A stretch of 64,000 nt of DNA from assembly GCA_902782125.1 (NCBI GenBank), contig CACZMA010000003.1:23429-87428 (forward strand), written 5' to 3'. The position numbers were made by a program, and so were the translations under genes. How positions within the stretch are numbered: position 1 is the stretch's first letter; each line of letters opens with the position of its first letter. Shown here piece after piece: positions 61,334 to 64,000 of the stretch. The DNA is from Oscillospiraceae bacterium (GTDB taxonomy: Bacteria; Bacillota; Clostridia; Saccharofermentanales; Saccharofermentanaceae). The notes under the pieces are model-generated. The model made no database searches and had not been told where the DNA came from. It saw only the letters and a list, made by a program, of their open reading frames with translations.

Positions 61334-62431
61334 TTACGCTGCAGGTTCGAACACGAGCTCGATGGAATCAGAACCGAGGACATCGTCATCGTTGACATCA
61401 ACTTCGATAATGATGTTGCCGTCCTCTATGGTTCCGCTCGTAGGGAGTGCAGTGCTGTATTCGTTCTCGGCAGCCATTACGAGCTCATTGCCGTCAACCG
61501 TATATGTTCCGGTTACGGTGGAATCATCAAGGTCATCGGCAGAGATGCTCTCTGTGATCTGTTCGCCGAGGTCTGACTTCATCTCATCGTAGCTTGCATA
61601 ACCGAGGAGTACTGCATATGTCTCGAGTTCATCGACGGATGTTGCACCGAATGCAGACATGAAGATCGCATCGAGATTGCCATCGATATAGTTCATTACA
61701 GAATCGACCAGTGATGCTGCATCGTAGGAGAATGAGAATGTACCGTCTTCTGCGAGAGTGAGATAAAAAGCCATCTCGACCGAGCCCTGCATCGCGATAT
61801 CCGTTCCGAGTGAGCCCGTGAGAGAATCATTCATGACATCGGTAAGATCCAGTACTGCGGTATAGTCACCTGCGACGTTTGTAACAGGCAGACTGTATGA
61901 CCTGTAATCAAAGAGTGCGCCGAAGTCATCGCTGCTTAAGTTGGATACGAGCCAGTCGTCTCCGTCCTTGGTGAACTTTACGGTGAACTCGTATTCCTTT
62001 GTATCAAGATCTCCGACGGCATCTACGATATCGTCGATGTCCTCATATTCACCGTCATCAAGGTCTTCATAATCAGCCATTGTGAATGTGATGTCGCAGG
62101 AAGCTTTCTTGCCGTCGACCTTAACGGAGCCCTTATCGACTTCGTAAGACATCGTATCATTCATGGCATCGATATAAGCCAGGTAATCGTCAGAATAATT
62201 ATCGTCATCAAGGATGAGATCCAGAGCTTCTGCGATCTCGCTGTCCTTATCTTCTGTTGAGAGCTTGATGATCTTGCCGGAGTCGCCTGCGATGACGGCA
62301 TCACCCAGAGACTCTGCTGCATCTATGACGGCCTGGCCGCCGAACAGTCCTGCGCATGAAGCGAGTGAAGTGAGCATTGCCGCACTGATGATGACTGCTC
62401 CTGCCTTCTTAACTGAATTTGAGATACCCAT
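61334..62431 (-). CDS. Acidic lipoprotein, unknown function
   Basis: 365 residues. The signal peptide ends with the lipobox LASC (residue ~27). The mature protein is strikingly acidic, with many Asp/Glu runs (KLSTEDKDSEIAEALDLILDDDNYSDDYL and YEDLDDGEYEDIDDIVD), then a beta-rich half (TFSFSYDAASLVDSVMNY). It resembles the DUF4878/DUF5105-type class of surface lipoproteins but I cannot assign it. GGAGG precedes the ATG. It follows corA on the same strand with a TATAAT-like -10 in the 43-base gap, so it may have its own promoter. Confidence 0.78.
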   Translation of the reverse strand: MGISNSVKKAGAVIISAAMLTSLASCAGLFGGQAVIDAAESLGDAVIAGDSGKIIKLSTEDKDSEIAEALDLILDDDNYSDDYLAYIDAMNDTMSYEVDKGSVKVDGKKASCDITFTMADYEDLDDGEYEDIDDIVDAVGDLDTKEYEFTVKFTKDGDDWLVSNLSSDDFGALFDYRSYSLPVTNVAGDYTAVLDLTDVMNDSLTGSLGTDIAMQGSVEMAFYLTLAEDGTFSFSYDAASLVDSVMNYIDGNLDAIFMSAFGATSVDELETYAVLLGYASYDEMKSDLGEQITESISADDLDDSTVTGTYTVDGNELVMAAENEYSTALPTSGTIEDGNIIIEVDVNDDDVLGSDSIELVFEPAA

Positions 62432-62474
62432 ATTCTATCCTCCATTGTTTCAATGATGTAATTATACAATACAT

Positions 62475-63392
62475 TCAGAGCCACTTCTTCAATTTGAAGA
62501 AGATGAGGCATCCTGCAAATATCAGGATACTAATGGCTATAACGATCGGATATGCAAGGGGAGACTGAAGCTCCGGCATATAGACGAAGTTCATTCCGTA
62601 CCATCCGGTGATGAGCGTAAGCGGCATGAAGATACTGGTAATGACCGTAAGGACAGTCATTATCCGGTTCTGCTTGATGTCGATCTGTGTCTGGTTAAGA
62701 TCTCTTATCTGTGCCGCATAATCCGACAGGGAAGTCGTCATATCGTGCAGGGTCTGAACTCTCTGGCTGACAAGACGGAAATACCTCTCGTTACTATCCT
62801 TGAAGAAACCGTTCTCGTCCTCCTCAAATTCCTGGCTCAGGTCCAGAAGCTGGGCATAATGTGATCTCAGATCTCTGAGCTCACTTCTGATATCACTTAA
62901 TTCTCTGACCAGATCCTCTGCTTCGCCGCTCAGTATGTCCGATTCGATCTGATCCAGTCTCACATCGTACTTCTCGAGGAGCACGTAGTCCCTGTGGATG
63001 ATGCTCTCCAGGAAATCATAGAGGAATCTCTCGAGGCAGGGGTTGATGCACTTTTTTGTTGAAGCTATCTTCTCGATTATCTTCGAGGCAAAGCCTTCGT
63101 CATCAATGAAGACTACGCCCTTCTCATCCAATGCGAACGCAAACTTGTGTTTGGGGCCGAAGATATCCTTTCTGCTCGGGATGTAAAATGTTCCCGTAAG
63201 GGAATCAATGTTGACCGTCGCGCGCGTATCGGATATCTCATCGAGATTGATATCCCACTCGATGCCCATATCGAACTTACGGTTGGAATTTACCCACTCT
63301 TCCGAACTGACAACAGCAATATACTGGAAATCGATGTTCTCGAATGACGTAGGTTCGAATTCCTCGATCCTCTCACCAATCTTGTAGTACAT
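62475..63392 (-). CDS. corA: CorA-type magnesium transporter
   Basis: 305 residues. The large N-terminal cytosolic alpha/beta domain and long helices (residues ~1-240) are followed by two C-terminal membrane segments, with the pore signature YGMNFVYMPEL just after the first. That signature is GMN, which defines the CorA/Mrs2 family of homopentameric divalent cation channels. It ends in a basic cytosolic tail (FKLKKWL). No Mg-sensing leader precedes it, as the gene lies 3 bases after an AlkD-like gene on the same strand. Zinc or cobalt specificity is not excluded. Confidence 0.93.
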   Translation of the reverse strand: MYYKIGERIEEFEPTSFENIDFQYIAVVSSEEWVNSNRKFDMGIEWDINLDEISDTRATVNIDSLTGTFYIPSRKDIFGPKHKFAFALDEKGVVFIDDEGFASKIIEKIASTKKCINPCLERFLYDFLESIIHRDYVLLEKYDVRLDQIESDILSGEAEDLVRELSDIRSELRDLRSHYAQLLDLSQEFEEDENGFFKDSNERYFRLVSQRVQTLHDMTTSLSDYAAQIRDLNQTQIDIKQNRIMTVLTVITSIFMPLTLITGWYGMNFVYMPELQSPLAYPIVIAISILIFAGCLIFFKLKKWL

Positions 63393-63395
63393 TAT

Positions 63396-64000
63396 CTATC
63401 CTCTTCTCCCGACCTTCAGCGATCGCAGATATACTTTTTGTTCATCCGAGATGCGGTAACTCTCGATGCTCTTTTGTATGGTCTTGTTATGCGTCCAGTC
63501 ATCCAGACGCTTATCCTCCACATAAGAAATTATAGCATCATATTGCTTTGCAAGCGCCGTGGCAAAATACCATGCACGCATCATGTTGACGTAGTACTCC
63601 TCCGATCTTACTTCCGCCACCATGTCAGCATACTCAGTACGGAAGCCGTCCCCGAGGAAATGCTCCATCAGCATCCCTATCGCGAACCTCACGGTATAAG
63701 TCTCGCCGGACTTTATCCACCTGTCGATATAGGGCAGCAGTCTGTCCGGATACTTCTTGAAGGCCTTGGGCGACATTTGATCGCATGTTGCCCAGTTATC
63801 CACATACGGAAGGAACGCTTCTACCTCTTCCGCGCACTTGTCGAAATCCTTCTCGAGCGATACGACAAAGGCATGCAGCTGATCCATCTCGAAATACTCA
63901 TGCGGCAGATCTTCCAGGAACTTCTCATAACCTCCGGCCTTATACATCTCCCTGGCAAGGCTTCGAAGATCCGGAGTCCTTACTCCTATTATCCTTGAAG
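63396..64000 (-). CDS. AlkD-like DNA alkylation repair protein, 5' end missing
   Basis: The reading frame stays open through the window edge: upstream of the first internal ATG (63947) it reads IIGVRTPDLRSLAREMYKA, which matches the N-terminal region of AlkD HEAT-repeat proteins. So the true start lies beyond base 64000. The visible part (VDNWATCDQMSPKAFKK, KSGETYTVRFAIGMLMEHFL, RAWYFATALAKQYD) has the Trp, Asp and Arg pattern of AlkD, which excises N3- and N7-alkylated bases without base flipping. It is followed 3 bases later by corA. Confidence 0.88.
   Translation of the reverse strand, partial: SRIIGVRTPDLRSLAREMYKAGGYEKFLEDLPHEYFEMDQLHAFVVSLEKDFDKCAEEVEAFLPYVDNWATCDQMSPKAFKKYPDRLLPYIDRWIKSGETYTVRFAIGMLMEHFLGDGFRTEYADMVAEVRSEEYYVNMMRAWYFATALAKQYDAIISYVEDKRLDDWTHNKTIQKSIESYRISDEQKVYLRSLKVGRRG

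Noticed and set aside
63340..63360. GGTTCGAATTCC resembling a tRNA T-loop
   Set aside because: It lies inside corA, and no acceptor stem, D-arm or anticodon arm can be formed around it.

Overview
The window looks like a chromosomal segment of an anaerobic, plant-fibre-fermenting member of the Clostridia (Bacillota). Evidence is the hprK-murB-rapZ-whiA block, a class III anaerobic ribonucleotide reductase with its radical-SAM activase, a CarD-like regulator, two GGDEF proteins, and phosphorolytic beta-glucan metabolism (cellobiose and cellodextrin phosphorylases, plus a GH10 xylanase without a signal peptide). I cannot name the genus. Almost every gene has a strong GGAGG-type ribosome binding site, intergenic gaps are short, and I see no phage, insertion sequence, CRISPR array, tRNA or rRNA.

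Layout. 1-392: start of a sugar-nucleotide cytidylyltransferase. 393-910: the only long gene-free stretch, holding a promoter and a structured leader for a LacI-like/GGDEF sensor (911-2746). 2830-8679 (minus): an operon of a uridine-kinase-like enzyme, metA, NAD(P)HX dehydratase, alanine racemase and a split transketolase. 8704-11701: two uncharacterised proteins and a membrane-anchored beta-propeller. 11773-15391 (minus): whiA, rapZ, murB, hprK. 15405-24727 (minus): cellodextrin and cellobiose phosphorylases, a sugar-binding lipoprotein, another lipoprotein and an orphan CbiG-like protein. 24824-32589: a hydroxyacid dehydrogenase, a dus gene, two G3E GTPases (one with a long His-rich loop) and a Trk potassium system. 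32594-43285: a DEAD helicase, a DeoB-DeoC fusion, a PAS-GGDEF protein, a saccharopine-dehydrogenase-like protein, an amino-acid ABC transporter, trmL and a phosphate transporter. 43526-50754 (minus): a seven-ORF aromatic amino acid operon. 51002-56426: CarD-like protein, two-domain PPK2, and nrdG-nrdD with NrdR-box-like sites. 56638-63999: an SDR/radical SAM/nucleosidase cluster, trpS, GH10, a lipoprotein, CorA, and the truncated start of an AlkD-like gene.

The most interesting element is upstream of the aromatic operon. A 24-codon leader peptide, too short for routine ORF calling, carries nine Phe/Tyr codons within ten. It is followed by an intrinsic terminator whose 5' arm can instead pair, over 10 perfect base pairs, with the end of the leader reading frame. 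This is a complete ribosome-mediated attenuator of the kind known from proteobacterial phe/trp operons, found here in a Clostridia-like genome where T-box or TRAP control is the usual expectation. The operon also encodes a three-domain chorismate mutase-shikimate dehydrogenase-shikimate kinase protein. Other fusions in the window join consecutive steps: phosphopentomutase with deoxyribose-phosphate aldolase, and NrdD with a C-terminal redoxin domain.
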